Shown: positions 8,770 through 18,145, counted from the stretch's first letter. The stretch: 64,000 nucleotides of DNA from Haloarcula argentinensis DSM 12282 (GCA_000336895.1 AOLX01000023.1:269510-333509), one strand, 5' to 3'. Made by a program: numbers and translations. The notes: a model not told the origin generated them from the letters alone.

Positions 8770-9578
8770 CTGCCATCGAGGCCACTGATATCCGGTACGC
8801 GTACCCGGACGAAACATTGGCCGTCGACGGCGTCGACGCGTCCATCGACCGCGGCGAGCGTGTGGCACTACTCGGCCCGAACGGGGCCGGCAAGTCGACG
8901 CTGCTGGAACTGCTCGGCGGCCTGGTCGAGCCAGACAGCGGACGGGTCCGGTACTTCGGTGAGACGACCGACGCCGACACCGTCCGCAGTCGCCTGAGCG
9001 TCCTCACGCAGAACCCCGCGGACTATCTGTTCAATCCGACCGTCCGCGAGGACCTCGCCTACGGGCCAGCACAACTCGACTGCGACCGCGCGGAAGTCGA
9101 CCGCCGCGTCGAACGAGTCGCAGACAGACTTGACCTCGACGGCCTCCTGTCGAAGCCGCCGTTCCGGCTCAGCGGCGGCGAACAGCGCAGGGCGGCCCTT
9201 GCCAGCGCGCTCACTGTCGACCCGGACGTGCTCCTCCTCGATGAGCCGGTGAGCAACGTCGACGCCGCGAACCGGGCGACGATTCTCGATCTGCTCGACG
9301 AACTCGCGGCCGACGGCGTCACGCTCGTCGTCTCGACGCCGGACACCGAACTCGTCCCGCACGTCGCGGACCGGGTACTGCTGCTCGACGATACCGGTAC
9401 GATTGCTGCGAGGGGGACGACTCGGCGTATCCTGACCGACACCGAGTTACTGAGGGATTGTGACCTGCGCCCGCCACAGGTCGTCAGACTGTTCGAAGGC
9501 CGAACGGACGACGTGCCACTGACCGTCGACGAGGCTGCTGAATGGCTGGATGGGGCTGGCTTAGACTCCATAGAGTGA
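8766..9578 (+). CDS. nikO: ECF transporter ATPase NikO/CbiO
   Basis: A 270-residue ABC ATPase. From the GTG at 8766, which overlaps the nikQ stop (GTGA), the motifs are Walker A GPNGAGKS (37-44), Q-loop TQNP (Q82), signature LSGGEQRR (~135-142) and Walker B VLLLDEP (~155-161). A longer frame extends far upstream through nikQ, but that part is a shadow. It powers the nickel/cobalt importer, probably as a homodimer because only one ATPase is encoded. Confidence 0.93.
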   Translation: MTAIEATDIRYAYPDETLAVDGVDASIDRGERVALLGPNGAGKSTLLELLGGLVEPDSGRVRYFGETTDADTVRSRLSVLTQNPADYLFNPTVREDLAYGPAQLDCDRAEVDRRVERVADRLDLDGLLSKPPFRLSGGEQRRAALASALTVDPDVLLLDEPVSNVDAANRATILDLLDELAADGVTLVVSTPDTELVPHVADRVLLLDDTGTIAARGTTRRILTDTELLRDCDLRPPQVVRLFEGRTDDVPLTVDEAAEWLDGAGLDSIE

Positions 9579-9619
9579 CGATCCAACGTGCAGGGGTTCC
9601 GTTGTCCAGCAGCCGGCTC

Positions 9620-10147
9620 TCATTCCGACGTGTCGAGCAGGCGGCCGTGTACGTCGATCTCCCCGTTCCGAATCCGGGTGCTGCTGATTCGCGTGCCGTC
9701 TTCCGCGACGACGAACGGCGGCGTGTGGATTTCCAGTGGGTGGAGCCCCGACTCCCGCCGCTGCTGATTGAGTTCGTAGGCGCGGCGTTGCGCCTTTGCC
9801 TCCGGCGACGCGACGAGCGCATCCACGTCCGCCCGTGTCGCGGCCGGTCCCTGCGTGTCGTCTAACCGGACGATCTCATACGTGGCGGTGTACGGTTCAC
9901 CCAGCTGGTCCAACTCGGAAACGAGCGCGGTTCGACGGTCATCGTACGCACCCAGCTGATCGACGTGTGTCGGGTCGCTACGCGTCTCTGTGGCCAGTTC
10001 GGGGCTAGTCAGACCAACGATAACGTGGCCATCGCCGCTCCCGTCGTGGCTTGCGGTCTGAAACGCCTTGTGCAGGAGCGCCCGGTGGCCGTTGTGAATC
10101 GGTGTGAAGGTCCCGCCGAGGATCGCTGTCCGGTCCGCGTCTGCCAT
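9620..10147 (-). CDS. coaD: Archaeal phosphopantetheine adenylyltransferase
   Basis: A 175-residue nucleotidyltransferase of the archaeal CoaD type, which converts 4'-phosphopantetheine and ATP to dephospho-CoA. The N-terminal GGTFTPIHNGH holds the HxGH nucleotide-binding signature and the C-terminal half has ISSTRIRNGEID. I chose the ATG at 10147 because the product then begins MADADRTAILGGTF; a longer frame to 10255 adds 36 unlikely residues. It is convergent with the nickel operon. Confidence 0.9.
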   Translation of the reverse strand: MADADRTAILGGTFTPIHNGHRALLHKAFQTASHDGSGDGHVIVGLTSPELATETRSDPTHVDQLGAYDDRRTALVSELDQLGEPYTATYEIVRLDDTQGPAATRADVDALVASPEAKAQRRAYELNQQRRESGLHPLEIHTPPFVVAEDGTRISSTRIRNGEIDVHGRLLDTSE

Positions 10148-10284
10148 ACGCGAATGTCCCACCAGTGTCATATATAACTGCTGTCCGTCGCATGACTCGT
10201 CAGCCCCGAGCGTTTCTACCGACAGTAACCCGGTAACACTCGCGTCAGCAGTCATTCAAGTAGTTTCGGCACGTATCGACACTA

Positions 10285-11274
10285 ATGACTGAAGTCACTC
10301 CGACACCGGGTATCCACCACGTCACGTGTATCGCGAGCGACCCACAGGAGAATATCGACTTCTGGGTCGAAACGCTCGGGCTCAGGCTCGTCAAGCGCTC
10401 GATCAATCAGGACGACCCCAGTACGTACCACTTCTTCTTTGCCGACGCCGAGGGGAATCCGGGGACGAGCATGACGTTCTTCCCGTGGGAGAACCACGCA
10501 CAGGGAAAAGTCGGCTCCGGTCAGGTCTCACGCACCGCGTTCCGCGTTCCCGAAGGGAGCCTCGACTACTGGGAGGACCGCTTCGACGAGTACGGCGTCG
10601 ACTACGACGACCGCGTCGAGCGCTTCGGCGAGACTGTCCTTCCGTTCCGCGACCCGGACGGGCTGCCGATCGAACTGGTCGAAGTCGAGATCGCCGACGA
10701 CGACCCGACCAAGCCGTGGACGGAGTTCGTCCCTGAAGACGCTGCGATCCGCGGCTTCCACTCCGTGACGCTGTGGCTGGCTGACCCCGAACCGACGGAG
10801 GAACTGCTCCAGACGATGGGCTTAGAAGAAGTCGGTACCGAGCAGGCACAGGGCGACACGCCCGGCGACGAGCGGACTCGCTTCGCCGCGACGGGGACCG
10901 TCGGGAAGTACGTCGACGTGTTGCCGACTATCGAAGGTGGTCGCCAGGGCCACGGCACGGTCCATCACGTCGCCTTCCAGACGCCAACCGACGAGGACCA
11001 GCAGTCGATGCGCGAGGCCGTTCGCGGTGCGGGGCTGCGCCCCACGTCACAGATCGACCGCCATTGGTTCCGCTCGGTCTACTTCCGGGAATTCGGCGGT
11101 GTGCTGTTCGAACTCGCTACAAGCGGCCCCGGCTACGACAGCGACGAACCGCTTGATGACCTCGGTGGCCGGCTGGTGCTGCCCGGGAAGTTCGAGGGTC
11201 GGCGCGAGGAAATCGAAGCGGGGCTCACGGACGTGACGATTCCCCGGCCAGAGGCCGCCGAAGCCGCCGACTAA
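10285..11274 (+). CDS. VOC-family (glyoxalase/ring-cleaving dioxygenase) protein
   Basis: A 329-residue protein with two vicinal-oxygen-chelate modules. The first begins GIHHVTCIASDPQENIDFWV (~9-28) and ends DPDGLPIELVEVE (~130-142). The second begins IRGFHSVTLWLADPE and includes HHVAFQTPTDEDQQSM and GVLFELATSGPGY. The order of His, His and Glu residues matches putative ring-cleaving dioxygenases of the MhqO type, which degrade hydroquinone-like compounds with Fe2+. Substrate is not predictable. Confidence 0.8.
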   Translation: MTEVTPTPGIHHVTCIASDPQENIDFWVETLGLRLVKRSINQDDPSTYHFFFADAEGNPGTSMTFFPWENHAQGKVGSGQVSRTAFRVPEGSLDYWEDRFDEYGVDYDDRVERFGETVLPFRDPDGLPIELVEVEIADDDPTKPWTEFVPEDAAIRGFHSVTLWLADPEPTEELLQTMGLEEVGTEQAQGDTPGDERTRFAATGTVGKYVDVLPTIEGGRQGHGTVHHVAFQTPTDEDQQSMREAVRGAGLRPTSQIDRHWFRSVYFREFGGVLFELATSGPGYDSDEPLDDLGGRLVLPGKFEGRREEIEAGLTDVTIPRPEAAEAAD

Positions 11275-11356
11275 CGCTACCGAATCGATCGGTATCCGTT
11301 TCATTCTTCCTGTTAGCCTGCGAGTAAATATGCGTGCCCGGGATGTCCATTGTTAT

Positions 11357-11728
11357 ATGTCCACAGAGGGCCAGGAGTACGTTATCGCGCCGTGGGGGGA
11401 GAGTGAGTGTGAGACGACCGACGTGATGGTCGACCTGCCGTCGCGGGACATTGCGGCGCAACTGGAAGTCCCGACAGGCGTGCTGGACCGCATCGCACAG
11501 CTCAGCGACGAGCACGACATCCCGGTGACGCAGGCGCTCGGGGAGCGACTGGAGATCAACCGAGCGCGGGTATCGCTCTGTGCCGCAAAGTCGGTCGACG
11601 ACGTGGCCGCCGTCCAGCAGCACCTCACTGACGCCCGCGAGTACCTCTCCGGTGTCGAGGCGCTCGATACGGCCGATCTCGAAGCCGATATCGAGCATCT
11701 CTGGACCAACGAACTCGGCGGCGCGTAA
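11357..11728 (+). CDS. Hypothetical haloarchaeal protein
   Basis: A 123-residue acidic protein, taken from the ATG at 11357 (MSTEGQEYVIAPWGE); an ATG at 11330 would add nine residues. It is predicted to be mostly helical, with a middle region (LPSRDIAAQLEVPTGVLDRI) that could be a short helix-turn-helix. There are no Cys pairs, signal peptide or membrane helices. The family and function are not recognised. It stands alone, ~80 bp after the VOC gene. Confidence 0.6.
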   Translation: MSTEGQEYVIAPWGESECETTDVMVDLPSRDIAAQLEVPTGVLDRIAQLSDEHDIPVTQALGERLEINRARVSLCAAKSVDDVAAVQQHLTDAREYLSGVEALDTADLEADIEHLWTNELGGA

Positions 11729-11987
11729 CCTCGTCGGTGAGGTGGGTGACGGAGTGAGAGCGGCTATTGTGCCCATAGATGCGTAGAAAGTCGGTTTATC
11801 GGCAACGCGGGATAACTGGTAATGAATGATAGTTGAGAGACGGTACACTACGTGGGAGAAGACCCATTCCCTCTTTTTAACGGGTCAGCGTCTCATTTTC
11901 AGGTTTGCTCTCAATTCTTTACCGTCGGCTTGGAGTTTACAGTAACTTTAATTTACTGAGTGTTTCACCTGTCCTCGTGGTAATATC

Positions 11988-13748
11988 ATGAACGATGATA
12001 GACGACTGTGGATCATAGCTGCAGTGTCGGTACTCCTGATATTCAGCGGGAGCGGGCTCGCATGGACGGTACAGACAGACGGTGGTTCCGTGGAGGTTCG
12101 CGACGTGACGTTCTCCGGAACCAACGGAACGATGATGAGCGGGACGCTGTACATCCCTGAAGAAGCGAGTAGCGCTTCCCCACAACCGGGGGTGTTGGCC
12201 GTCCACGGGTACATCAATTCGAAAGAGACGCAATCGCCGTTCGCGATCGAGTACGCACGGCGTGGTTTCGTCGTGCTCGCTATCGACCAGACCGGCCACG
12301 GCTACTCGGACCCGCCAGCGTTCAAGAACGGCTATGGTGGCCCTGACAGCCTCGAATACCTTCGGTCGCTGGACTACGTCGACAACAAAAACATCGGGCT
12401 CGAAGGGCACTCGATGGGTGGCTGGACCGTCGTCACGGCGGCCGCGGCCCACCCGGACGGGTACGAATCGATGGTCATCGAAGGCTCCTCGACGGGGTCG
12501 AACCGCGCCCCCAAAGGCACTGACTCGTTCCCGCGGAACTTCGCCGTCGTGTTCAGCGAATACGACGAGTTCTCCCCGCTGATGTGGGGGACGGCGAGTG
12601 CTTCCGACGTTGAACAGAGCGGAAAACTCCAGACGGTGTTCGGGACGGACAGCGCCGTCGAGGAGGGGCGTACTTACGGCAGCGTCGAGGACGGGACCGC
12701 ACGGCGACTGTACACGCCGGCGACGACCCATCCCGGCGACCACTTCTCGACCACGGCCATCGGCGCGTCCATCCAATGGCTCCAGCTAACGCTCGAAGGC
12801 GAAGACGAGATGGACCCCAGCAATCAGGTCTGGTACTGGAAATCGCTGGGGACCTTTATCGCCCTCATCGGCGGTGTGCTGTCACTGTTCCCGGCCGGCG
12901 GGCTGCTCATCGAACGAGTATCGACTGACAGGCTCCGGCGGGAGTATCCTGATGGGAAGGGGATGACCGGCGCCAAGCGGTACGCGGCGTCGCTCCTCGC
13001 AGCGGCCATTCCGATTGTGACGTACTTTCCGTTGCAGGACATCGCACCGTCGATCATCGGGCTCAGTTGGCTGTTCCCACAGCAGATCAACAACGGCGTG
13101 ATCGTCTGGGCGCTGGGTAACACAGTCATCACGGCGGTGCTGTTCGCGGTGTGGCATTACACGAGCAACGCCGATGACCCGTCCGTGTCGCTGGCGAACT
13201 ACGGTCTCGATACGGGCGACGGCGCGCGGACAGTCGGCGTCTCGGTACTGGCCGGCGTCGCGACCGTCGCCGTGCTGTACCTGCTTGAGGCCGTCGTGGC
13301 GTTCCTGTTCCAGACGGACTTCCGTATCTGGGTGTTCGCCATCAAACTCCTGTCCCCGGCGCAGTTCCGGATTAGCTTCTCGTATCTCCTGCCGCTGTTT
13401 GCCTTCTTCGTCGTTCTCGGCGCGCTCCTGCACGGCCAGCTCCGTCCCGAGGACGAGTCCCGGTCGCTTCGCCGTGCGATGGCGACGAACTGGCTCATCG
13501 TCGTCGGTGGGTTCGTCGTGCTACTGGCGATTCAGTACATTCCGCTGCTGACCGGCCAGCCCCTGCCGCTTGGTCACCCACTGTTGACGATTCTGGCGCT
13601 GCAGTTCGTTGCCCTGCTCAGCATCGTGGCCTTCGTTAGTACCTACTTCTTCAGAAAGACAGGTCGGGTCTGGGTTGGCGCGACGATCAACGCCGTCCTC
13701 GTGACGTGGGTCATCGTCGCCGGAACGGCGACGCAGTTCCCCGTCTAA
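11988..13748 (+). CDS. Alpha/beta hydrolase with C-terminal membrane domain
   Basis: A 586-residue fusion. One N-terminal helix (~8-28) anchors an alpha/beta hydrolase placed outside the membrane (residues ~35-270), with the oxyanion HG (73-74), nucleophile elbow GHSMGG (140-145, Ser142) and a probable catalytic His in THPGDHFSTT. Residues ~285-586 hold about eight hydrophobic helices. Similar fusions occur in haloarchaea and some bacteria; they may act on lipids or exported peptides or esters. Both halves are in one uninterrupted frame. Confidence 0.75.
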   Translation: MNDDRRLWIIAAVSVLLIFSGSGLAWTVQTDGGSVEVRDVTFSGTNGTMMSGTLYIPEEASSASPQPGVLAVHGYINSKETQSPFAIEYARRGFVVLAIDQTGHGYSDPPAFKNGYGGPDSLEYLRSLDYVDNKNIGLEGHSMGGWTVVTAAAAHPDGYESMVIEGSSTGSNRAPKGTDSFPRNFAVVFSEYDEFSPLMWGTASASDVEQSGKLQTVFGTDSAVEEGRTYGSVEDGTARRLYTPATTHPGDHFSTTAIGASIQWLQLTLEGEDEMDPSNQVWYWKSLGTFIALIGGVLSLFPAGGLLIERVSTDRLRREYPDGKGMTGAKRYAASLLAAAIPIVTYFPLQDIAPSIIGLSWLFPQQINNGVIVWALGNTVITAVLFAVWHYTSNADDPSVSLANYGLDTGDGARTVGVSVLAGVATVAVLYLLEAVVAFLFQTDFRIWVFAIKLLSPAQFRISFSYLLPLFAFFVVLGALLHGQLRPEDESRSLRRAMATNWLIVVGGFVVLLAIQYIPLLTGQPLPLGHPLLTILALQFVALLSIVAFVSTYFFRKTGRVWVGATINAVLVTWVIVAGTATQFPV

Positions 13749-13830
13749 ACCCGACGTTCACTTCTCTATTCGCTCTTGATGACGGTCGTGTTTCGACCGT
13801 TACGACGTACAGCCGAAACCCGATCGCGGC

Positions 13831-16113
13831 TCAGTCGTCGCTCATGACGCCTTCCGCGACGGCCATGTCCTCGACCGTGGGGTCATCCTCGGACCTTCGG
13901 AGGACGAACCGCTTGCGGATCAGGTCGGCCGCGTAGATGGCCGTCCCGAGGATAATGAGCGTGTCACCGGGAAGTCGCGCCCAGAACAGCGTCTGGACGA
14001 GCGGCTGGTTGTAGAACGCCACGCTCCGGGCCGCGGCGTAGCTGCCGGTGAACGCCGCCTCCAGCTGGAGGAAGCCTACGGGCAGGACGGAGACGAACAC
14101 CATCAGTGCGAGGCCGACGTTCCAGCACCAGAACGCTGCCCGGAGCCAGGACCCGTCCCAGCGACCGGGTTTGATGGCGAGCTGGAGCATGTAGGTGACC
14201 ATCCCCAGCGCGAGGAAGCCAAAGGCCCCGAACATCGCGGCGTGGGCGTGGCCGACCGTGAGGTAGGTACCGTGCTCGTAGTAGTTGATCAGCGGGAGGT
14301 TGATGAAGAACCCGAGCACGCCGGCCCCGACGAAGTTCCAGACCCCGCTGGCGATGATGAACATGAACGGGAGCTTGTAGGGGAACCCGCCGGTCTCGGA
14401 CATCGTCCGGTACTGGCCCAGCGCCTCGTAGAGGATGAACACCAGCGGGAGCAGTTCCAGCGTCGAGAACACGCTCCCGATGGGGACCCACATGTCGGGC
14501 ATGCCGACCCACCAGTAGTGGTGGGAGACGCCGATGACACCTGTACTCATCACCAGCAATGCCTGGAGCATGACCGCCTTCTCGGCACTACGGCGGCTGA
14601 GCAGGTTCATCGACACCAGCGTCAGCCCGATGATGGCGACGATGAAGAACTCGAAGGCCCCTTCGACCCACATGTGGACGACCCACCAGCGCCAGAACTC
14701 CGTGACGGCGATGTTGGTCTCGGGAGTAAAGAAGAACCCCGCGGTAAACAGCAGGGCAATGGAGCCGCCGGCGTACAGGATCATGTGTGCGAGACCGAAC
14801 ACCGGCTCGCGGTCCAGCAGCGGCTTCAGGCCTCGAATCGAGAGGACGGCCCACAGGCCGAAGCCGACGAACAGCCCGACCTGCCAGAGCTTCCCGACTT
14901 CGAGGTACTCCAGGCCCTCGTTGCCGACGATCCACCAGAGATCACCCAAGTAACCATGCGAGCCAAGCCAGATACCGCCGAGACCGCCGACGGTGACGAC
15001 GACGATAGCTCCAAGGAGGATGTTGATGTACGTCGACTGGCGCTTGGGCTCGTGGCCGGTCAGCAGCGGTGGGAGGAACAGTCCCGCTCCGAGCCACGTC
15101 GCGGCAATCCAGAGAATGCCCAGGTCGATGTGCCAGGTCTTCGCTATGGCAAAGGGCAGTAGCTGGAGGATTGGGACGCCGAATATTTCCTCGACGCCGA
15201 AGAAGCCGGCCCGTTCGATGTAGAAGTGGGCGAGCAGCCCACCGAGTAACACCTGTGCGAGGAACAACCCGGCAGCGACCGGGATGAACCGCAAGGCGGC
15301 CCGCTGGCTGGGGAAGATGCTCACGTCGCCCGGCCCGGGAACTGAGAGGGAGTCTGCGGAGGGTTCCGGGAGACTGACGGACTGGTACAGCCAGATGCCG
15401 CCACCGGCGGCGGCGACGAGGAGGACCATCGCGATGACGCTCCAGGTCATCGCGGCACCGGTCGCGTCGTTACCGGCGGCCGGCTCGTACGGCCAGTCGT
15501 TCGTGTATGAGTGGTCGCCGCCCGGCCGGTCGGTGTGGGAGAACCACGCCGTCCACATGGCGAAGTCGGCGAACTGGCGGGCGTCGGCTTCGGAGTCGAT
15601 CATCCCCTCGGGGACGCCCCGTTCGTGGCTCCCTTCGTGATATCGTTCGACGTATTCCTGACGGACCTGCTGGTGGGCGTACAGCTCTGCGGCGGAGTAC
15701 TCGATGTTTCCGCCCTCGTACTCTCCACTGAGGTCCTGTTTCACGTCGTCATCGACGGCGGCCTGTTCGGCCGTCGACAGCGATTCGTACTCGGTCCCGT
15801 AGCGCTCCTCGGCGTAGTAGGTGCGCATGTGCTGGGTTTTCAACTCCAGCGCGTCGGCGGTGTAGTCCGCGCCGTAGTACGCACCGTTCCCGAGAATCGA
15901 CCCGTGGTTCATCAGTCCGTTCTTCTGGAACGTCTTCTTGCCCTCACGGATGTCCTCACCCGTGACGAGCGTCTCGCCGTCGGGTCCGACAACCTGCTCG
16001 GGGATGGGTGGTGCTTCCTGGTACGCGATCCACGCGCCAGCCCCCATGACGACGAGGTTGAAGACGAACGCGGCGGCGATCACCTTCGCGATTGTTTTGC
16101 GTTTGAGCTCCAT
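13831..16113 (-). CDS. norB: Quinol-dependent nitric oxide reductase (qNOR)
   Basis: A 760-residue heme-copper-superfamily protein that reduces 2 NO to N2O with electrons from quinol. Residues ~1-220 form the qNOR-specific N-terminal extension (one helix, then a soluble domain), replacing NorC. The remainder has about 12-13 helices with His ligands in HMWVEGAFEFF, GVSHHYWWVG and VGHAHAAMFGAFG. The ATG at 16113 was chosen over a frame running to 16662 because a strong GGAGGT lies 9 bp upstream and the product starts MELKRKTIAK. Such a clear Shine-Dalgarno is unusual for a haloarchaeon. No other denitrification genes are adjacent. Confidence 0.95.
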   Translation of the reverse strand: MELKRKTIAKVIAAAFVFNLVVMGAGAWIAYQEAPPIPEQVVGPDGETLVTGEDIREGKKTFQKNGLMNHGSILGNGAYYGADYTADALELKTQHMRTYYAEERYGTEYESLSTAEQAAVDDDVKQDLSGEYEGGNIEYSAAELYAHQQVRQEYVERYHEGSHERGVPEGMIDSEADARQFADFAMWTAWFSHTDRPGGDHSYTNDWPYEPAAGNDATGAAMTWSVIAMVLLVAAAGGGIWLYQSVSLPEPSADSLSVPGPGDVSIFPSQRAALRFIPVAAGLFLAQVLLGGLLAHFYIERAGFFGVEEIFGVPILQLLPFAIAKTWHIDLGILWIAATWLGAGLFLPPLLTGHEPKRQSTYINILLGAIVVVTVGGLGGIWLGSHGYLGDLWWIVGNEGLEYLEVGKLWQVGLFVGFGLWAVLSIRGLKPLLDREPVFGLAHMILYAGGSIALLFTAGFFFTPETNIAVTEFWRWWVVHMWVEGAFEFFIVAIIGLTLVSMNLLSRRSAEKAVMLQALLVMSTGVIGVSHHYWWVGMPDMWVPIGSVFSTLELLPLVFILYEALGQYRTMSETGGFPYKLPFMFIIASGVWNFVGAGVLGFFINLPLINYYEHGTYLTVGHAHAAMFGAFGFLALGMVTYMLQLAIKPGRWDGSWLRAAFWCWNVGLALMVFVSVLPVGFLQLEAAFTGSYAAARSVAFYNQPLVQTLFWARLPGDTLIILGTAIYAADLIRKRFVLRRSEDDPTVEDMAVAEGVMSDD

Positions 16114-16288
16114 GTGGTTGGACCTCCAGCACCCCAAAATAAGAAGGGGATAAGACGTTCCCAGTCGCTGGCGACGGGGGAGAACATGTTCGCCCTGATA
16201 GGGACCGGTGGTCTCCTGTCTCTGGATTCGGCGTGAGACGTGGCGGGGTATCACAAGGTAGATTACGACCTGCCCCTCCCTCTCTGAT

Positions 16289-16861
16289 ATGCGCCGTCGC
16301 CACTTCGTCCAGACGCTCGGGGTGTCAGCACTGGTCGGGAGCGCGGGCTGTACCGGGCAGTCGGACGACACAGCATCGACTTTCGACGTGTCGAGCCCCG
16401 CGTTCAGTTCCGGAGACGAGCTTCCGGCCCGGTTCACCTGTGGCGGCGATGGCGTGTCGCCGCCCTTCGTCATCGAGCGCGTCCCGGAGCCGACGGCAGC
16501 GCTTGCCGTCACAGCCGAGTACGACGGTGGCGTGTTCAGCCAGCCGGTGTTCTGGACGCTGTGGAACGTCCCCCCGGAGACGGAGCGGATTCCGGCCGGA
16601 CTCCCTCGCAAGCCGACCCTCGATACGCTCGGCGGCGCTCGACAGGGAACACAGCCCCCCAACGAGCCGGGGTATGAACCGCCGTGTCCACCAGCCGGAC
16701 AGCCCTATGAACATCGGTTTCAGGTGTACGCACTCGGCGAGAAACTCTCTATCGAAGGTGGAACCGAGCAGGAAGAAGCGTCAGAGACCATCGCGAACGC
16801 ACTCATCGCAAGCACCCGTATCACCGTTGACTACACCCACCCGGTTGAGACCGACAGCTAA
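16289..16861 (+). CDS. YbhB/YbcL (PEBP)-family Tat lipoprotein
   Basis: A 190-residue protein with a Tat signal and lipobox (MRRRHFVQTLGVSALVGSAG then Cys21) followed by a phosphatidylethanolamine-binding-protein fold: SPAFSSGDELPARFTCGGDG, SPPF, FWTLWNVPPET, GYEPPCPPAGQPYEHRFQVY and ALG. This matches the YbhB/YbcL family, whose ligand-binding site is formed by the D-G-x-SPP and GxxPPCPP loops. Biochemical role is unknown. It is divergent from the NO reductase with a 175-bp spacer. Confidence 0.85.
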   Translation: MRRRHFVQTLGVSALVGSAGCTGQSDDTASTFDVSSPAFSSGDELPARFTCGGDGVSPPFVIERVPEPTAALAVTAEYDGGVFSQPVFWTLWNVPPETERIPAGLPRKPTLDTLGGARQGTQPPNEPGYEPPCPPAGQPYEHRFQVYALGEKLSIEGGTEQEEASETIANALIASTRITVDYTHPVETDS

Positions 16862-17059
16862 CGGGTGGTACCGGACACGATCGGGTCCAGCGCACTGTCT
16901 GAACGACTGCTCATCTAGCGCTGTCTGCTGTTCGTACGGTTCTTGAGTGGCACCGCTCGCTGTGACTGGCCGTCTCGTCGCACGCGGTGTGTCGTTACTT
17001 ATGGCAATGTTTCACAATACCATTAAACCTATATACTGATGTGCTATACCATATCATGT

Positions 17060-17239
17060 ATGGCGTCCGCACCGAGTAGTGACGATATGTTCGACGAGTT
17101 CCTCTCCCAGCGTGGCCACGACGTGGACCAGAGTGGTTGGGAAGAGAGCTATAACAAGAAGCAGTGCCCTGATTGCGGCGGTCTTCACGAGTCGACAGCG
17201 GCACAGTGCTCGGTGTGTGGCTGGACACCGGTACGGTAA
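17060..17239 (+). CDS. HVO_0416-like small zinc-finger protein
   Basis: A 59-residue protein with a C-terminal zinc ribbon, CPDCGGLHESTAAQCSVCGW (CxxC-12-CxxC), and an N-terminal acidic helical segment. The ATG at 17060 gives the expected family start MASAPSSDDMFDEFL; an upstream in-frame start at 17039 adds seven unlikely residues. A TATATA-like box lies ~30 bp upstream. These micro-proteins are widespread in haloarchaea; the function is unassigned. Confidence 0.85.
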   Translation: MASAPSSDDMFDEFLSQRGHDVDQSGWEESYNKKQCPDCGGLHESTAAQCSVCGWTPVR

Positions 17240-17422
17240 GGATACTCCGCTTTTCGGTCTTCCACCTTTCATCCGGGAGCGACAGTACCGACCTGCAGAA
17301 CCGGCAGTTCACTCTCTGCGGACTGTGTCCCGCTACGTCTGTTGTCGGGACAGCAGCAGCACAGACAGCCGGGACTGTATCACGTTATGCACAAAGGAAA
17401 TGGGGAGTCGCTACGTGGCCAG

Positions 17423-17512
17423 CCGACGGTTGGGGGGTGATCTGTCGGCGGGCCGACCGGTTCGTAACCGACGATTGGGGGGTGGTGTGTCGGTGGACTG
17501 ACCGGTCTGTGG
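17423..17512. repeat. Two tandem 45-bp repeats
   Basis: Two directly adjoining copies, 17423-17467 and 17468-17512, match at 35 of 45 positions, each starting CCGACG then a TTGGGGGGTG block. They begin 4 bp past the padR-like stop on its downstream side. Their 45-bp unit and G-run make a recombination-prone tract or a transcript-end structure possible. No gene is evident in 17240-17515. Confidence 0.7.
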
Positions 17513-17515
17513 TGG

Positions 17516-18013
17516 TTACAGCGCATCGAGCGACGCATGGAGGAACAGCCCGAGCGCGAGATGTTGGTACGCGGACGTCGCAATCTGCTCCTTTGCAGCC
17601 GCGTCGTCCGCGATTCCGTACTGCTTCGTCTGAACGAGTTCGTGCATCTGGAGCGTGCCATCCGCTTCTAACTCGTGCAGCCGGGGATACACTGTCCCCG
17701 GACTCAGTTCGGCACCGAACTGGGCTTCCAGTTCCTCCATCAGTCCGGTCCCGTGGGTGCCACCATCGGCGACTGCGATCATCGCCAGTAGGATCTCTTC
17801 CAGACTCTGTGTGACCAGGCCGTCATCGACTGCGGTCTCGCCGTCGACGACGTCGTCAATGACCGGATCCAACAGCGACTCCGTGATGGCGTCACGACTG
17901 GGTGGGTCATGCGATTCCGGGCGCTCTGTCTCGCCGAGAGGGGTCACTTGCTCGTCGGCGTTCTGGCCCTGCAGCTTGCCCGTCGTCACGCGACGGAGGT
18001 TGTCTCCGGACAT
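17516..18013 (-). CDS. PadR-like winged-helix regulator
   Basis: A 165-residue protein. The first ~60 residues are low-complexity acidic; residues ~68-150 form a PadR-type winged helix (SLEEILLAMIAVADGGTHGTG, then GAELSPGTVYPRLHELEADG with the diagnostic SPGTVYPRL). The C-terminal helix (EQIATSAYQHLALGLFLH) probably dimerises. The ATG at 18013 is chosen; a longer frame to 18604 overlaps the divergent winged-helix gene and is not credible. It faces that gene across a shared regulatory region. Confidence 0.8.
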   Translation of the reverse strand: MSGDNLRRVTTGKLQGQNADEQVTPLGETERPESHDPPSRDAITESLLDPVIDDVVDGETAVDDGLVTQSLEEILLAMIAVADGGTHGTGLMEELEAQFGAELSPGTVYPRLHELEADGTLQMHELVQTKQYGIADDAAAKEQIATSAYQHLALGLFLHASLDAL

Positions 18014-18073
18014 CGTCTCACCTGAACGCAATCCGCAGTGAGTGCTACAGTGGCTATCATCATATAAACGGGG

Positions 18074-18127
18074 CAGTGTTTTCTGAGCGTGAAACCACCA
18101 CAGTGCTCGAAAACGCTTATATAATAC
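18074..18127. promoter_or_regulatory. Divergent promoter with candidate operator
   Basis: CAGTGTTTTCTGAGC at 18074-18088 and GCTCGAAAAC at 18105-18114 form an imperfect inverted repeat, the second also preceded by CAGT. TTATATAATAC at 18117-18127 is a TATA box ~20-28 bp before the GTG at 18146. A leftward TATA-like element (GTTTATATG read on the minus strand) lies at about 18061-18069 for the padR-like gene. The repeat sits between the two boxes, where a shared regulator could act. Confidence 0.5.
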
Positions 18128-18145
18128 GACGCGAATCTTGGGGTA

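Noticed and set aside
16114..16662. Extension of the nitric oxide reductase frame to 16662
   Set aside because: It overlaps the divergent PEBP lipoprotein gene; the ATG at 16113 has a strong GGAGGT and matches the family N-terminus.
17423..17512. CRISPR-like repeats
   Set aside because: The two 45-bp units are directly adjoining with no spacers and are imperfect, so not a CRISPR array.
17173..17814. 213-codon rightward frame across the padR-like gene
   Set aside because: It overlaps the C-terminal part of the padR-like gene on the other strand and the tandem repeat, with Arg/Ser-rich composition typical of a shadow frame in G+C-rich DNA.
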